Shown one piece after another: positions 40,636-49,225 of a stretch of 64,000 bases of DNA (positions are counted from its first letter, which is position 1; the number at the start of each line of letters is the position of its first letter). This DNA is from Paenibacillus sp. XY044 (GTDB taxonomy: Bacteria > Bacillota > Bacilli > Paenibacillales > Paenibacillaceae): positions 186,001 to 250,000 of the forward strand of contig NZ_NQMO01000008.1 in assembly GCF_002257645.1 (NCBI RefSeq). Reading direction: 5' to 3'. The notes under the pieces are model-generated. The model worked only from the letters and a program-made list of their open reading frames with translations. It made no database searches and had not been told where the DNA came from. The translations under genes were made by a program, and so were the position numbers.

Positions 40636-41262
40636 TTAAAACGCCATTTTATACAGCGGAAGCAGCTGTTCAAAGGTGGAGTGAATGACGGAAACCAGCT
40701 TGTCTCCGTCCCGGAGCACAGGGTCCCCTTTTTCAATCCGGAGTCCGCACAGCACCTCGGATTTTTTGACGTTCTTCAGCTTGTCCGCTATCTTGGCAAA
40801 GTCTGCGGCCGTCATCTCAAACTGCGGGGTGAAGCCAGGGTCCATATGGTCCATCGACCAATAGAACGTTTTCGGGAGCTTCTTGACGGCGGCGCTTCCC
40901 TTCTTAGCTTCCAAATGCTCGGCGAATACCGTCTTGTTCGTGCTCTCGTAGATGATCGCAAAAATGATAAACAGATGCGTGCCGAACATACCCACCTGAA
41001 AATGGGGGAGTGCCTTATAGCCGCGTTTGTTCGCTGCCCAAGCCACCCAGGTATCGTTCGGCGGGTTCACGGTACGGCGGGCATGCTTGGCCACGTGAAC
41101 GAACATTTCCTCTCCGCAGAGCGCGGACAAGAACGGAACGATTTCACTGCCTAATATTTCAAGTTTGGGACGAACCCGTTCAATAAGCGCTTCCATTCTG
41201 GGCTCCAGTCCCTCCACGTCAAACACTTCAAAATCCTGCGCGTTAAATCCTGCAAACGGCAT
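40636..41262 (-). CDS. DUF1054 protein (YktB/UPF0637 family)
   Basis: 208 aa. The start MPFAGFNAQDFEVFDVEGLEPRMEAL and the block HVAKHARRTVNPPNDTWVAWAANKRGYKALPHFQVG are typical of YktB-type DUF1054. Function unknown; the family is largely confined to Bacilli. Start ATG 41262 has AGGAGG upstream on the minus strand (CTCCTC after the gene). Confidence 0.9.
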   Translation of the reverse strand: MPFAGFNAQDFEVFDVEGLEPRMEALIERVRPKLEILGSEIVPFLSALCGEEMFVHVAKHARRTVNPPNDTWVAWAANKRGYKALPHFQVGMFGTHLFIIFAIIYESTNKTVFAEHLEAKKGSAAVKKLPKTFYWSMDHMDPGFTPQFEMTAADFAKIADKLKNVKKSEVLCGLRIEKGDPVLRDGDKLVSVIHSTFEQLLPLYKMAF

Positions 41263-41568
41263 CCTTGCTGCCTCCTCTATCCAAATGCGTGTTGAATTTT
41301 TGTCCCATTATACCATAATCCGCGGCGGATCTTTAAATGGCGGGGCTTCGGGCCGGGTATTCCAGTTTGATGCTGCACCCTGCCGGGTAAAAATAGTCAA
41401 TAAACCAAGTTACCGTTACATAGGATAAAGTATAAAATATAGCAAAGCTGTTTAGCCATCAGCTTGATAACGAAGCTGAAGAATCACCGGCCGATTCCGG
41501 CCCGCCGGTTTCAAGAAGCGGAACAAGGAAAAAGCCAAAGGCGGTCCAATTTTGAAGGAGGGAGTGCC
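41263..41568. other. Intergenic region
   Basis: About 306 bp, no gene seen. TTACCG...TATAAA near 41412-41439 could be a promoter for the plus-strand gene. GGCCGATTCCGGCC near 41491 is a short palindrome. Confidence 0.4.
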
Positions 41569-42165
41569 GTGAACAAGAGCTATGAAGTGGAATACTGCAA
41601 TTTGGAGCTTCGGTTTAACCGGCGGCATATTCAGGACCTGATCAAGGATTTGATTCAAGACGGCTATTCGTTGTACTGGAGCGAAAACGAAACCCTGTTC
41701 ATCATCTCCGTCCGAACGGGACGCAAACTCGTCAAGCTGCGGTTTAACCGGACGAAAAACGGTTATAAGATGGTTGGGGATTACACGATCCGGGACGCCA
41801 AGCTGGCGGAATGGATGGAGAAGCTGATCGAGGATACGCGCGGTCACGCGATCGTCAAGCGGTTCAAGGACCGCCAGATTCTGATCGAGAGCATTCTGTT
41901 CGGCGAGGTGATCCGGCTTGTCGAAATTTCAGGCTATCAGCAAAAAGTATTGTATCAGAAGGGTCCTTATATGACGGAGCAGGAAATTTCCAAGATGTAT
42001 TTCTCCAAGGAAGGTGACTTGCGGCTGCAGCTCCTGAGGCTTGAGCTGGACGACGAGCTGGAGCGCCTGTACGAGGCGATGCGGGCCGGAGATGCCGAAA
42101 AAGCGGAGAAGTGCAAGGAGAAGCTCGCCGCCCTGTCAAAGGATTTAATGATGCTTGAATGGTAA
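41569..42165 (+). CDS. Unrecognised 198-aa cytosolic protein
   Basis: Start GTG 41569 with GAAGGAGGGA upstream. MNKSYEVEYCNLELRF begins a beta-rich N-terminal domain (LYWSENETLFIISVRTGRKLVKLRFNRTKNGYKMVGDY). A helical C-terminal half follows with a coiled, acidic end (LRLELDDELERLYEAMRAGDAEKAEKCKEKLAAL). No signal, membrane segment or catalytic motif. I do not recognise the family. Confidence 0.7.
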   Translation: MNKSYEVEYCNLELRFNRRHIQDLIKDLIQDGYSLYWSENETLFIISVRTGRKLVKLRFNRTKNGYKMVGDYTIRDAKLAEWMEKLIEDTRGHAIVKRFKDRQILIESILFGEVIRLVEISGYQQKVLYQKGPYMTEQEISKMYFSKEGDLRLQLLRLELDDELERLYEAMRAGDAEKAEKCKEKLAALSKDLMMLEW

Positions 42166-42346
42166 CTTACCTTTTGTACTACAATAGAATGGAAGATCGT
42201 TCATAAACACCTCGGATGCGCTGCGGGGTGTTTTATCACGGGCAGCTGCCTGCCGAACCCGGACTTCACTTTCACGCGTAAACACGTTAAAATAGGCTTG
42301 TTCTAAAATTTTCATCAAAAAATCGCAAAGAATGGAGAAAAAACAT

Positions 42347-43759
42347 ATGTCGAAACAACAAATTGGTGTCATCGGCCTTGCTGTCATGGGCAAAAATTTG
42401 GCACTCAACATTGAGAGCAGAGGCTTCACCGTTTCCGTGTTTAACCGCTCTCCAGAAAAAACGCATGATCTTTTGAAGGAAGCCGAAGGAAAGAATCTGA
42501 CGGGGGCTTTCTCGATTGAAGAATTTGTGAACTCGCTGGAAACACCGCGAAAAATTTTAATTATGGTACAAGCCGGCAAGGCGACCGACGCCACGATCGA
42601 GCAGCTGGTGCCTCATTTAGACGAAGGGGACATCATCATCGACGGGGGCAACGCTTACTTCCCGGATACACAGCGCCGCAGTGCTGAGCTGGAAGCCAAA
42701 GGGCTGCGCTTTATCGGGACAGGCGTATCCGGCGGGGAAGAGGGGGCTCTGAAGGGACCTTCCATTATGCCAGGGGGACAAAGAAGCGCCTACGAACTGG
42801 TAGAACCGATTCTGACGGCGATTTCCGCCAAAGTGAACGGGGAGCCTTGCTGTACATATATCGGACCGGACGGTGCCGGACATTACGTAAAAATGGTGCA
42901 TAACGGCATCGAATACGGCGACATGCAGCTGATCTGCGAGGCTTACCAGCTTCTGAAGGACACGCTGGATTTGAGCGCAGAAGAGCTGCATGAAATTTTC
43001 TCCGACTGGAACAAAGGCGAGCTCGACAGCTACCTGATCGAGATCACGGCCGATATTTTCGCGCAAAAGGATCCGGAGACGGGCAAACCGATGGTGGACG
43101 TTATTTTGGACGCCGCCGGGCAAAAAGGTACGGGTAAATGGACAAGCCAGAGCTCGCTGGATTTGGGCGTTCCGCTGTCCATGATTACGGAGTCCGTGTT
43201 CTCCCGCTTCCTGTCAGCCATGAAGGAAGAACGCGTAGAAGCGAGCAAAATTTTGAGCGGCCCGAAAAAAGCGCCGTTCCAAGGGGATAAAGCCGAGTTT
43301 ATCGAGAACGTCCGCAAGGCGCTGTTTGCAAGTAAAATCGTATCCTACGCCCAAGGCTTCGCGCAGCTGCGCGTCGCTTCCGACGAGTACGGCTGGGATC
43401 TGCAGTACGGCAACCTGGCGAAAATTTGGCGCGGCGGCTGCATCATCCGCTCCCGCTTCCTGCAGAACATCACCGATGCCTACGAAAAAGATCCAGGCCT
43501 CAAAAACCTGCTTCTGGATCCGTTCTTCAAGGACATCATCGAGAACTACCAGGAGGCTTGGCGCACGACGGTAGCCACGGCCGTGGCTCATGGCGTTCCG
43601 GTTCCCGGCTTTGCCAGCGCCCTGGCATATTTCGACAGCTACCGCACGGAGCGGCTGCCGGCGAACCTGCTTCAGGCGCAGCGCGATTACTTCGGGGCCC
43701 ACACGTTCAAGCGCGTGGACAAGGAAGGCGTCTTCCACCACAACTGGATTCAGGAGTAA
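42347..43759 (+). CDS. gnd: 6-phosphogluconate dehydrogenase (decarboxylating)
   Basis: 470 aa. Oxidises 6-phosphogluconate to ribulose-5-phosphate in the pentose phosphate pathway. The N-terminal Rossmann motif GVIGLAVMGKNLALNIESRGF is followed by the substrate-binding GTGVSGGEEGALKGPSIMPGG and the active-site HYVKMVHNGIEYGDMQ with Lys and Asn. NRSPEK after the second strand fits NADP. Start ATG 42347 has GGAG nine bases upstream; ATG 42332 is possible. It overlaps the convergent 43750 gene by ten bases. Confidence 0.96.
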   Translation: MSKQQIGVIGLAVMGKNLALNIESRGFTVSVFNRSPEKTHDLLKEAEGKNLTGAFSIEEFVNSLETPRKILIMVQAGKATDATIEQLVPHLDEGDIIIDGGNAYFPDTQRRSAELEAKGLRFIGTGVSGGEEGALKGPSIMPGGQRSAYELVEPILTAISAKVNGEPCCTYIGPDGAGHYVKMVHNGIEYGDMQLICEAYQLLKDTLDLSAEELHEIFSDWNKGELDSYLIEITADIFAQKDPETGKPMVDVILDAAGQKGTGKWTSQSSLDLGVPLSMITESVFSRFLSAMKEERVEASKILSGPKKAPFQGDKAEFIENVRKALFASKIVSYAQGFAQLRVASDEYGWDLQYGNLAKIWRGGCIIRSRFLQNITDAYEKDPGLKNLLLDPFFKDIIENYQEAWRTTVATAVAHGVPVPGFASALAYFDSYRTERLPANLLQAQRDYFGAHTFKRVDKEGVFHHNWIQE

Positions 43760-44085
43760 TCGTTCCTGCGGGGCGCCGCCTCGGTTTCGCTGTCTTGGAC
43801 AAGACCGTGCATGGCCTCCAGGAGGCAGACGCGAATCCTTTCGTTGTCGAGCCCCTGGGCGGATGATCTGCTGAGAAGCAGGACGGCGGCCTCGCCGAAA
43901 TATTGAAAATTGCGCATCAGACGTGGCGTGGGAAGCTCCAGCAGGGCTGGATCTTTCTGGGCCACTTTTTTTTGGACGTAATGAAGCACCCAGAGCAGAT
44001 CGTCCCGGCACAAAATGTGCTTGGGATCGAAGATTTGATCCAACCGTTTGGGGCTTCCTAGCAAAGGACCGTGGGATTCATGCAT
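43750..44085 (-). CDS. Unrecognised 111-aa protein
   Basis: ATG 44085 and TTG 44097 are both preceded by close purine-rich sites (AAGGAG, GAGGAG); I prefer the ATG. MHESHGPLLGSPKRLDQIFDPKHILCRDDLLWVLHYVQKKVAQ begins a mostly helical protein with one Cys. No membrane segment or known motif. Convergent overlap of ten bases with gnd. Real by codon pattern and size; function unknown. Confidence 0.6.
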   Translation of the reverse strand: MHESHGPLLGSPKRLDQIFDPKHILCRDDLLWVLHYVQKKVAQKDPALLELPTPRLMRNFQYFGEAAVLLLSRSSAQGLDNERIRVCLLEAMHGLVQDSETEAAPRRNDYS

Positions 44086-44189
44086 GGCTCCTTCCAACCA
44101 CTCCTCATATTCTACTGGTTATCAAGTCGATCTATCTATATGATAGAGTTCCTGTAAATAGACTCGGAAGAAGCGGGAGAAGGACGGCA

Positions 44190-44219
44190 TTGTCGAAAGT
44201 TTTTGGCCTGTGTTATGAT
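44190..44219 (+). promoter_or_regulatory. Promoter of aroK
   Basis: TTGTCG (44190-44195) and TATGAT (44214-44219) with 18-bp spacing, about 52 bp before the TTG start. Confidence 0.55.
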
Positions 44220-44271
44220 ATGAAGCAAGTAACGGCATGGGCAGCAGCAAGTGCAAAAAAGGGGTGTTCTA

Positions 44272-44787
44272 TTGAACCGGACTAAACAAAATATTATCCT
44301 GATCGGTATGATGGGCACGGGGAAGTCTACCGTCGGCGATCTGCTGGCCGCGGAGCTCGGGTACAGGCTGATCGATCTGGATGCCGCCGTCGTGGAGATG
44401 GCCGGCCTGCCGATTCCGGAGATTTTCGAACGGCATGGCGAGCCGCATTTCCGCGAGCTTGAGAACGAGACGCTGCGGCAGGTGCTAGCCTCCGGGGAGG
44501 GAGTGATCGTCGCCACGGGAGGCGGCGCGGTGCTTCGCCCGGACAACTGCGAGCTTATGCTGCAGGGCGGCTTGGTCGTGGCGCTCACGGCGGAAGCGGA
44601 GCATATTATCGCTAGGGTCCAGGGGGACCAAAACCGGCCGCTGCTCGCGGGCAATGCGGAGGAGCGGGTGAAGAAGCTGCTTGAGGAGCGGAGAGACGCG
44701 TATCGCTTTGCCCATTGCACGGTAAACACGTCGGGCCTTTCGGCGGAAGAAGTCGCGCGTGCAATTTTAGCGCATTACCGCGTCTAA
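44272..44787 (+). CDS. aroK: Shikimate kinase
   Basis: 171 aa. Phosphorylates shikimate for chorismate synthesis. Walker A GMMGTGKST is at 12-20, shikimate-binding LIDLDAAV follows, and VIVATGGGAV and QNRPLL (lid arginine) are intact. TTG 44272 is the chosen start because AAGGGG lies about eight bases upstream; GTG 44251 has no such site. aroA lies about 600 bp downstream, separated by a reversed rhodanese gene. Confidence 0.93.
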   Translation: MNRTKQNIILIGMMGTGKSTVGDLLAAELGYRLIDLDAAVVEMAGLPIPEIFERHGEPHFRELENETLRQVLASGEGVIVATGGGAVLRPDNCELMLQGGLVVALTAEAEHIIARVQGDQNRPLLAGNAEERVKKLLEERRDAYRFAHCTVNTSGLSAEEVARAILAHYRV

Positions 44788-44805
44788 GCTTATCTCTGTG
44801 AAAAA

Positions 44806-44838
44806 CAACAGCAGCCTGACCGGGGTCAAGCTGCTGTT
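44806..44838 (+). terminator. Terminator-like hairpin after aroK
   Basis: AACAGCAGCCTGACC and GGTCAAGCTGCTGTT form a stem of about 14 bp with one bulge. The T-run is poor, so termination is possible rather than sure. Confidence 0.5.
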
Positions 44839-44886
44839 CAGTAGCTTATGTCGCGGTCCGGTCAAGTAACCGGACGGGCGCCGGAG

Positions 44887-44975
44887 CCATAGCTCCACTT
44901 CGTGGGGATGTGATTCGGGGTCCCCGCAAAGTATCTGGATAAACATCCAAGTCATGGCTCCACTTTGTGGGGATA
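44887..44975. repeat. Tandem 22-bp direct repeats with alternative hairpins
   Basis: CATAGCTCCACTTCGTGGGGAT (44888-44909, 22 bp) and its copy at 44953-44974 (two base changes) flank GGGGTCCCCGCAAAGTATCTGG. The middle TCCCCGCAAAGT can pair with ACTTTGTGGGGA of the right copy, or each copy can fold on itself. Non-coding; possibly a repeat family of this genus. Confidence 0.6.
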
Positions 44976-44977
44976 TT

Positions 44978-45283
44978 TTACACTTCTTCTTCGTTCCATT
45001 GAAGCATGCCGCCGACCATGTTGACGCAGTCGATGCCGTGCTGCGACAGGTACTGACAGGCGCGCATGCTGCGGCCTCCGCTGCGGCAGATCATGATGAC
45101 TTCGCCGTCTTTCGGGATTTCGTCCAGACGGGCGGGAATTTCGCCCAGCGGGATATGCTTGGCGCCGCTGATCATGCCCTGGGCCACTTCCTCGTCTTCG
45201 CGGACGTCGATCATTTGCAGGGATTCGCCGGCAAGCAGGCGGCGTCTCAGCTCGGACGGCTCTATTTCACGAATCGTTGACAA
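44978..45283 (-). CDS. Rhodanese-like domain protein
   Basis: 101 aa single-domain sulfurtransferase-like protein. MIDVREDEEVAQGMISGAKHIPLGEI is the rhodanese entry segment and the active-site loop MICRSGGRSMRACQYL contains the catalytic Cys with the GR-S pattern. TTG 45283 is chosen because AAGAGG lies eight bases upstream on the minus strand; the longer frame has no such site. It lies between aroK and aroA, on the opposite strand. Confidence 0.88.
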   Translation of the reverse strand: MSTIREIEPSELRRRLLAGESLQMIDVREDEEVAQGMISGAKHIPLGEIPARLDEIPKDGEVIMICRSGGRSMRACQYLSQHGIDCVNMVGGMLQWNEEEV

Positions 45284-45415
45284 TATTAAAACCTCTTTTC
45301 GACTGTAATCATACTGGTTCATCACCTTATGATAACCAAGCAGTAAATCGGCTGTCAATCAGGACAGATCCGCGGGAAGAGCCATACTACCGACTAGTTG
45401 CAAAGGAGATTACAC

Positions 45416-46708
45416 ATGGACATGATCGTACATCCGACTCCCCGGCTGAGCGGGGAAATCGGAGCTCTCTCATCCAAAAACTATACTACCCGCTACCTGC
45501 TCGTGGCAGCGCTGGCCGAAGGAACGAGCACGGTATACTTCCCGGCTCACAGTGAGGACAGCGACGCGATGCGCCGCTGCATCCAGGACCTCGGCGCCAC
45601 GCTCGTCGAAGACGATGAAAAGGCCGTCATCACAGGCTTTGGCAAGCATCCGCGTGAGGTGAAGGAGCTGAACGTCGGCAATGCCGGCGCGGTGCTGCGC
45701 TTCCTGATGGGAACCGCAGCCCTCTGCGAGGACGTGACGTTCGTCAACACGTATCCGGACTCGCTGGGCAAGCGCCCGCATGACGACCTGATCACCGCGC
45801 TTACGCAAATCGGCGTGCAGGTCGAGCACAACAACGGACGCCTGCCGATCACCATCCGCGGCGGGCAGGCGAAAGGCGGCCGAATTACGGTATCGGGCGA
45901 GGTTAGCTCGCAGTACCTGAGCTCTCTGCTGTTCCTGACGCCGCTGCTGGCGGAAGACAGCGAGATTGAAGTGACGGGTGATCTGAAATCCAAAGTCGTC
46001 ATCGGGCAGACGCTGGAAGTGCTGGAGCAGGCGGGGATCGTCATTCACGCCAGCGACGACTATACGCATTTCCGCGTTCCCGGCAACCAGTCCTATCTGG
46101 CGAAAACCTACACCGTGCAGGGAGACTATCCCGGATCGGCGGCAGTGCTGGCTGCGGCGGCGGTCACGGAATCGGACGTGCTGGTCAAGCGCCTGCCGGT
46201 ACAGAGCAAGCAGGGTGAGCGCGCCGTCGTCGACGTGCTTCAGATGATGCAGGCTCCCCTGACGCATGAGAACGACGAAGTCCATGTCCGCGGCAACGGC
46301 AAGCTCAAGGCCGTCGAGTTCGACGGGGACGCCGCCACGGATGCCGTGCTGGCCATGGTGGCTGCCGCCGTGTTTGCGGAAGGCACCTCCCGTTTCTATA
46401 ACGTGGAGAACCTTCGCTACAAGGAGTGCGACCGCATCACCGATTACTTGGCTGAGCTTCGCAAAGCCGGGGCGAACGTGGAGGAACGCCAGGCGGAGAT
46501 CATCGTGCACGGGCGGCCGGAAGGGGTCGAGGGAGGCGTAGAGATCAACGCCCATTACGACCATCGGGTCATTATGGCGCTGACCATCGTCGGTTTGCGT
46601 TCCAAGCAGCCGCTGCGGATCAAGGACGCGCACCATGTCGCCAAATCCTATCCACAATTCTTCGACCATATGAAGGCGCTTGGCGCCCAGGTGGAATGGG
46701 TAAAGTAA
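45416..46708 (+). CDS. aroA: 3-phosphoshikimate 1-carboxyvinyltransferase (EPSP synthase)
   Basis: 430 aa. Transfers enolpyruvyl from PEP to shikimate-3-phosphate. Blocks found: SSKNYTTRYLLVAALAEG near 20, NVGNAGAVLRFL (PEP-binding NAGTA-like, here NAGAV), ISSQYLSSLLFL-type SSQYLS, and YDHRVIMALTIVGL near the end. NAGAV in place of NAGTA suggests a class II-like enzyme, a group known for lower glyphosate sensitivity; that is inference. Start ATG 45416 has AAAGGAG upstream. Confidence 0.93.
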   Translation: MDMIVHPTPRLSGEIGALSSKNYTTRYLLVAALAEGTSTVYFPAHSEDSDAMRRCIQDLGATLVEDDEKAVITGFGKHPREVKELNVGNAGAVLRFLMGTAALCEDVTFVNTYPDSLGKRPHDDLITALTQIGVQVEHNNGRLPITIRGGQAKGGRITVSGEVSSQYLSSLLFLTPLLAEDSEIEVTGDLKSKVVIGQTLEVLEQAGIVIHASDDYTHFRVPGNQSYLAKTYTVQGDYPGSAAVLAAAAVTESDVLVKRLPVQSKQGERAVVDVLQMMQAPLTHENDEVHVRGNGKLKAVEFDGDAATDAVLAMVAAAVFAEGTSRFYNVENLRYKECDRITDYLAELRKAGANVEERQAEIIVHGRPEGVEGGVEINAHYDHRVIMALTIVGLRSKQPLRIKDAHHVAKSYPQFFDHMKALGAQVEWVK

Positions 46709-46764
46709 CTCATAAGTGCAGGTAATCCGATCTTTAGGAAAAAAGAGCAAAGGCGGGATGAACG

Positions 46765-47208
46765 ATGTCATTCGAAAATCCGACCCGGGAAGAAATCAAG
46801 AAAATTTTGGAGCAGGCCGGCAACATTGCGGTAGTCGGCCTGTCCGACAAGCCGGACCGCACTTCTTACATGATTGCGGAAGCAATGCAGCTGCGCGGCT
46901 ACCGGATCATTCCCGTGAACCCGACCGTTCAGGGGACCATCCTTGGCGAAACCGTCTACGCATCGCTGAAAGACATTCCCGAACCAGTCGATATCGTCAA
47001 CGTGTTCCGGCGCAGCGAATACTGTGCGGACGTCGCCAGAGAGGCTGCCGACATCGGCGCGCGGGTGCTGTGGCTGCAGCTCGGCATCGTCAATGATGAA
47101 GCCGCCAGCATCGGCGAAGAGAACGGCATGAGGGTCATTATGGACCGCTGCATCAAGGTGGAGGACTCCGTAACCCGGCCGGACCGTTCCGGCCAAAAGA
47201 ACGGATAA
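46765..47208 (+). CDS. CoA-binding domain protein (YccU type)
   Basis: 147 aa. IAVVGLSDKPDRTSYMIAEAMQLRGYRIIPVNPTVQG is the Rossmann-type CoA-binding start. EPVDIVNVFRRSE and WLQLGIVNDEAA plus MDRCIKVED fit the YccU subgroup. Role not established. Start ATG 46765. It lies 56 bp after aroA and may be cotranscribed. Confidence 0.88.
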   Translation: MSFENPTREEIKKILEQAGNIAVVGLSDKPDRTSYMIAEAMQLRGYRIIPVNPTVQGTILGETVYASLKDIPEPVDIVNVFRRSEYCADVAREAADIGARVLWLQLGIVNDEAASIGEENGMRVIMDRCIKVEDSVTRPDRSGQKNG

Positions 47209-47231
47209 TGCCGTCAGCGAATAGGAGTTTA

Positions 47232-47273
47232 AGAAAGGGCCGTGCAGAGCGATCTGCAGGTCCTTTTTTCTTT
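47232..47273 (+). terminator. Terminator between the CoA-binding and PTS genes
   Basis: AAAGGGCCGTGCAGA and CTGCAGGTCCTTT pair with a short loop and run into TTTTTC. It could also be part of a transcription-antitermination leader for the PTS gene, but I see no second hairpin. Confidence 0.65.
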
Positions 47274-47338
47274 TTGACAAAAAGTTGAACAACGCGTACC
47301 ATTTTAAATATGTGTGTGTTGAGAGGAGAGTGCATGTC

Positions 47339-49225
47339 TTGAACTGGCTTGGATCGCTGCAGCAGCTCGGCAGAGCAGTGATGCTGCCTACGATGGTTCT
47401 GCCGTCGGCCGCCATACTGCTGTGTGTCGGCAGTCTGCCATGGGCAGCCTGGGGGCTGCCGGGCGTCGCAGAGGTGTGCACTTGGGCAGGACAGGGTATT
47501 TTTTATTTCCTCCCGTATTTGTTTGCGGTAGGCGTTGCCTGGGGACTGGCGAACCAGGCGGGACCAGCTGGCCTTGGGGCTCTGGCCGGGATGTTTATCT
47601 ATGATCAGATTACGAGGCATATGGGCAATGGAGGCATTCAGCCTTCCACGCTGATCGGCATCATTTTCGGCATGATCGCGGGTTCTGCCTATAACCGTTA
47701 TAAACATATCAAGCTGCCGGAGGTAGTCCAGTTTTTTGGCGGCTCGCGCTTCGTGCTTTTGTTTATGGGGCTGTTCTCCGCCCTGTTTTCCTGGGTGATG
47801 GTTTTTATCGCTCCGCTGCTGCAGAAGGTGCTGAACGAGCTCACCATGATCATGGCCCACATGGGCGGATTCGGTCTGTTTTTATACGGCATTTTGTACC
47901 GGATCCTGACGGCTTTCGGCCTGCACCATTTGCTCAACAATATTTTCTGGTTCCAGCTGGGAACCTACAAAACCCCGTCAGGCAGCATTGTGCAGGGGGA
48001 TCTGCCGCGTTATTTTGCAGGGGATCCGACCGCCGGCACGTTCATGGCCGGACTGTTCCCCATTATGATGTTCGCACTGCCGGGCATCGCCTTGGCGATC
48101 ATCCAGGAGGCGCGGGAAGACCTGAAGCCGAAGGTTAAAAAGACGTTTTTGACGGCAGCGCTGGTCTGCTTTTTGACAGGGGTGTCGGAACAGATCGAGT
48201 TTGCCTTTTTGTTTGCAGCGCCTTATTTGTTCATCCTGCATTCGATTCTGTCGGGGATCGCAATGTGGATTACGTATGCGCTCGATATTCATCACGGCTT
48301 TTCCTATTCCGCAGGTGCGATCGATTACCTGCTGAACTTCCATCTGTCGCATAATGCGCTTCTGCTCATTCCGATCGGCCTCGGATACGGCCTCGTGTAC
48401 TATTTTTTGTTCCGCTGGGCCATTCGGCGGTTTCAGATTCCGACGCCGGGCCGCGAGGAAGGCTCGACGCTGGAAGACTGGGCAGGCAACATCCCTTATC
48501 AGGCGCCGCTCATTCTGGAAGCGCTCGGAGGCAAGGACAATATCGTGCAGGTGGAATCCTGCATTACCCGGCTTCGGCTGACGGTCAAGAACGATCGCAT
48601 GATCGACAGCAACGCGCTGAAGCTGCTTGGCTCCGCGGGTCTGATCAAGCTCGGCGGAGGCAACGTCCAAGTGGTGTTCGGCACCTATTCGGAGCTGATC
48701 CGCGAGGAAGTGAACAAACTGCTCCACCGGGACTTGCCGCAGGTGCTGTTCAGTGCGCCGGTCCAAGGGAAAATGATCCCGATCGAAGAGGTGCCCGATC
48801 ATATTTTCGCCGCCAAGCTGGTGGGAGATGGTGTGGCGTTCATGCCGGATAAAGGGGAATTGGTGTCTCCGGTATTTGGGACAATCATGCACTTGTACCC
48901 GACGATGCATGCCATCGGGATTTCGACGCCGGAAGGGCTCGAGGTGCTGCTTCATATCGGCATCGATACGTCCCAGCTCAAGGGCGGGCATTTTACCGCG
49001 GTCGTTCAGGAGGGAGACACGGTCGAGCCCGGCCAGCTGCTGGTTAAATTTGATATCAACTATATCCGAAGTCATGCTTCATCGCTTGCCACGCCGATGG
49101 TGATCACCAACCCGGACCGCGTTAAGTCATGGAGCTTCGCTCCGTTCAAAGCCGTCAAGAAGGGACAGACGTCGGTTATGTCCGTAGTATTACACGACAG
49201 AAATGTTGGAGGTTTGGAATCATGA
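47339..49225 (+). CDS. PTS EIICBA, N-acetylglucosamine/glucose family
   Basis: 628 aa fused phosphotransferase permease. EIIC (about 1-370) has hydrophobic segments and the FLTGVSEQIEFAF block. EIIB follows with phospho-Cys408 in VESCITRLRL. EIIA has phospho-His539 in LLHIGIDT. The EIIC sequence (GLHHLLNNIFWFQLG) is closer to GlcNAc-specific permeases (NagE/NagP) than to glucose PtsG. TTG 47339 has GAGAGGAG ten bases upstream; GTG 47330 is too close. Its stop codon overlaps the ptsI start (ATGA), so the two are coupled. No HPr gene adjoins. Confidence 0.9.
   Translation: MNWLGSLQQLGRAVMLPTMVLPSAAILLCVGSLPWAAWGLPGVAEVCTWAGQGIFYFLPYLFAVGVAWGLANQAGPAGLGALAGMFIYDQITRHMGNGGIQPSTLIGIIFGMIAGSAYNRYKHIKLPEVVQFFGGSRFVLLFMGLFSALFSWVMVFIAPLLQKVLNELTMIMAHMGGFGLFLYGILYRILTAFGLHHLLNNIFWFQLGTYKTPSGSIVQGDLPRYFAGDPTAGTFMAGLFPIMMFALPGIALAIIQEAREDLKPKVKKTFLTAALVCFLTGVSEQIEFAFLFAAPYLFILHSILSGIAMWITYALDIHHGFSYSAGAIDYLLNFHLSHNALLLIPIGLGYGLVYYFLFRWAIRRFQIPTPGREEGSTLEDWAGNIPYQAPLILEALGGKDNIVQVESCITRLRLTVKNDRMIDSNALKLLGSAGLIKLGGGNVQVVFGTYSELIREEVNKLLHRDLPQVLFSAPVQGKMIPIEEVPDHIFAAKLVGDGVAFMPDKGELVSPVFGTIMHLYPTMHAIGISTPEGLEVLLHIGIDTSQLKGGHFTAVVQEGDTVEPGQLLVKFDINYIRSHASSLATPMVITNPDRVKSWSFAPFKAVKKGQTSVMSVVLHDRNVGGLES

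Noticed and set aside
44887..44975. Possible CRISPR-like repeats
   Set aside because: Only two copies with one spacer, imperfect, and no cas genes nearby.
45470..46771. Minus-strand frame of 433 codons inside aroA
   Set aside because: Fully antisense to a complete EPSP synthase; composition is that of a shadow frame.
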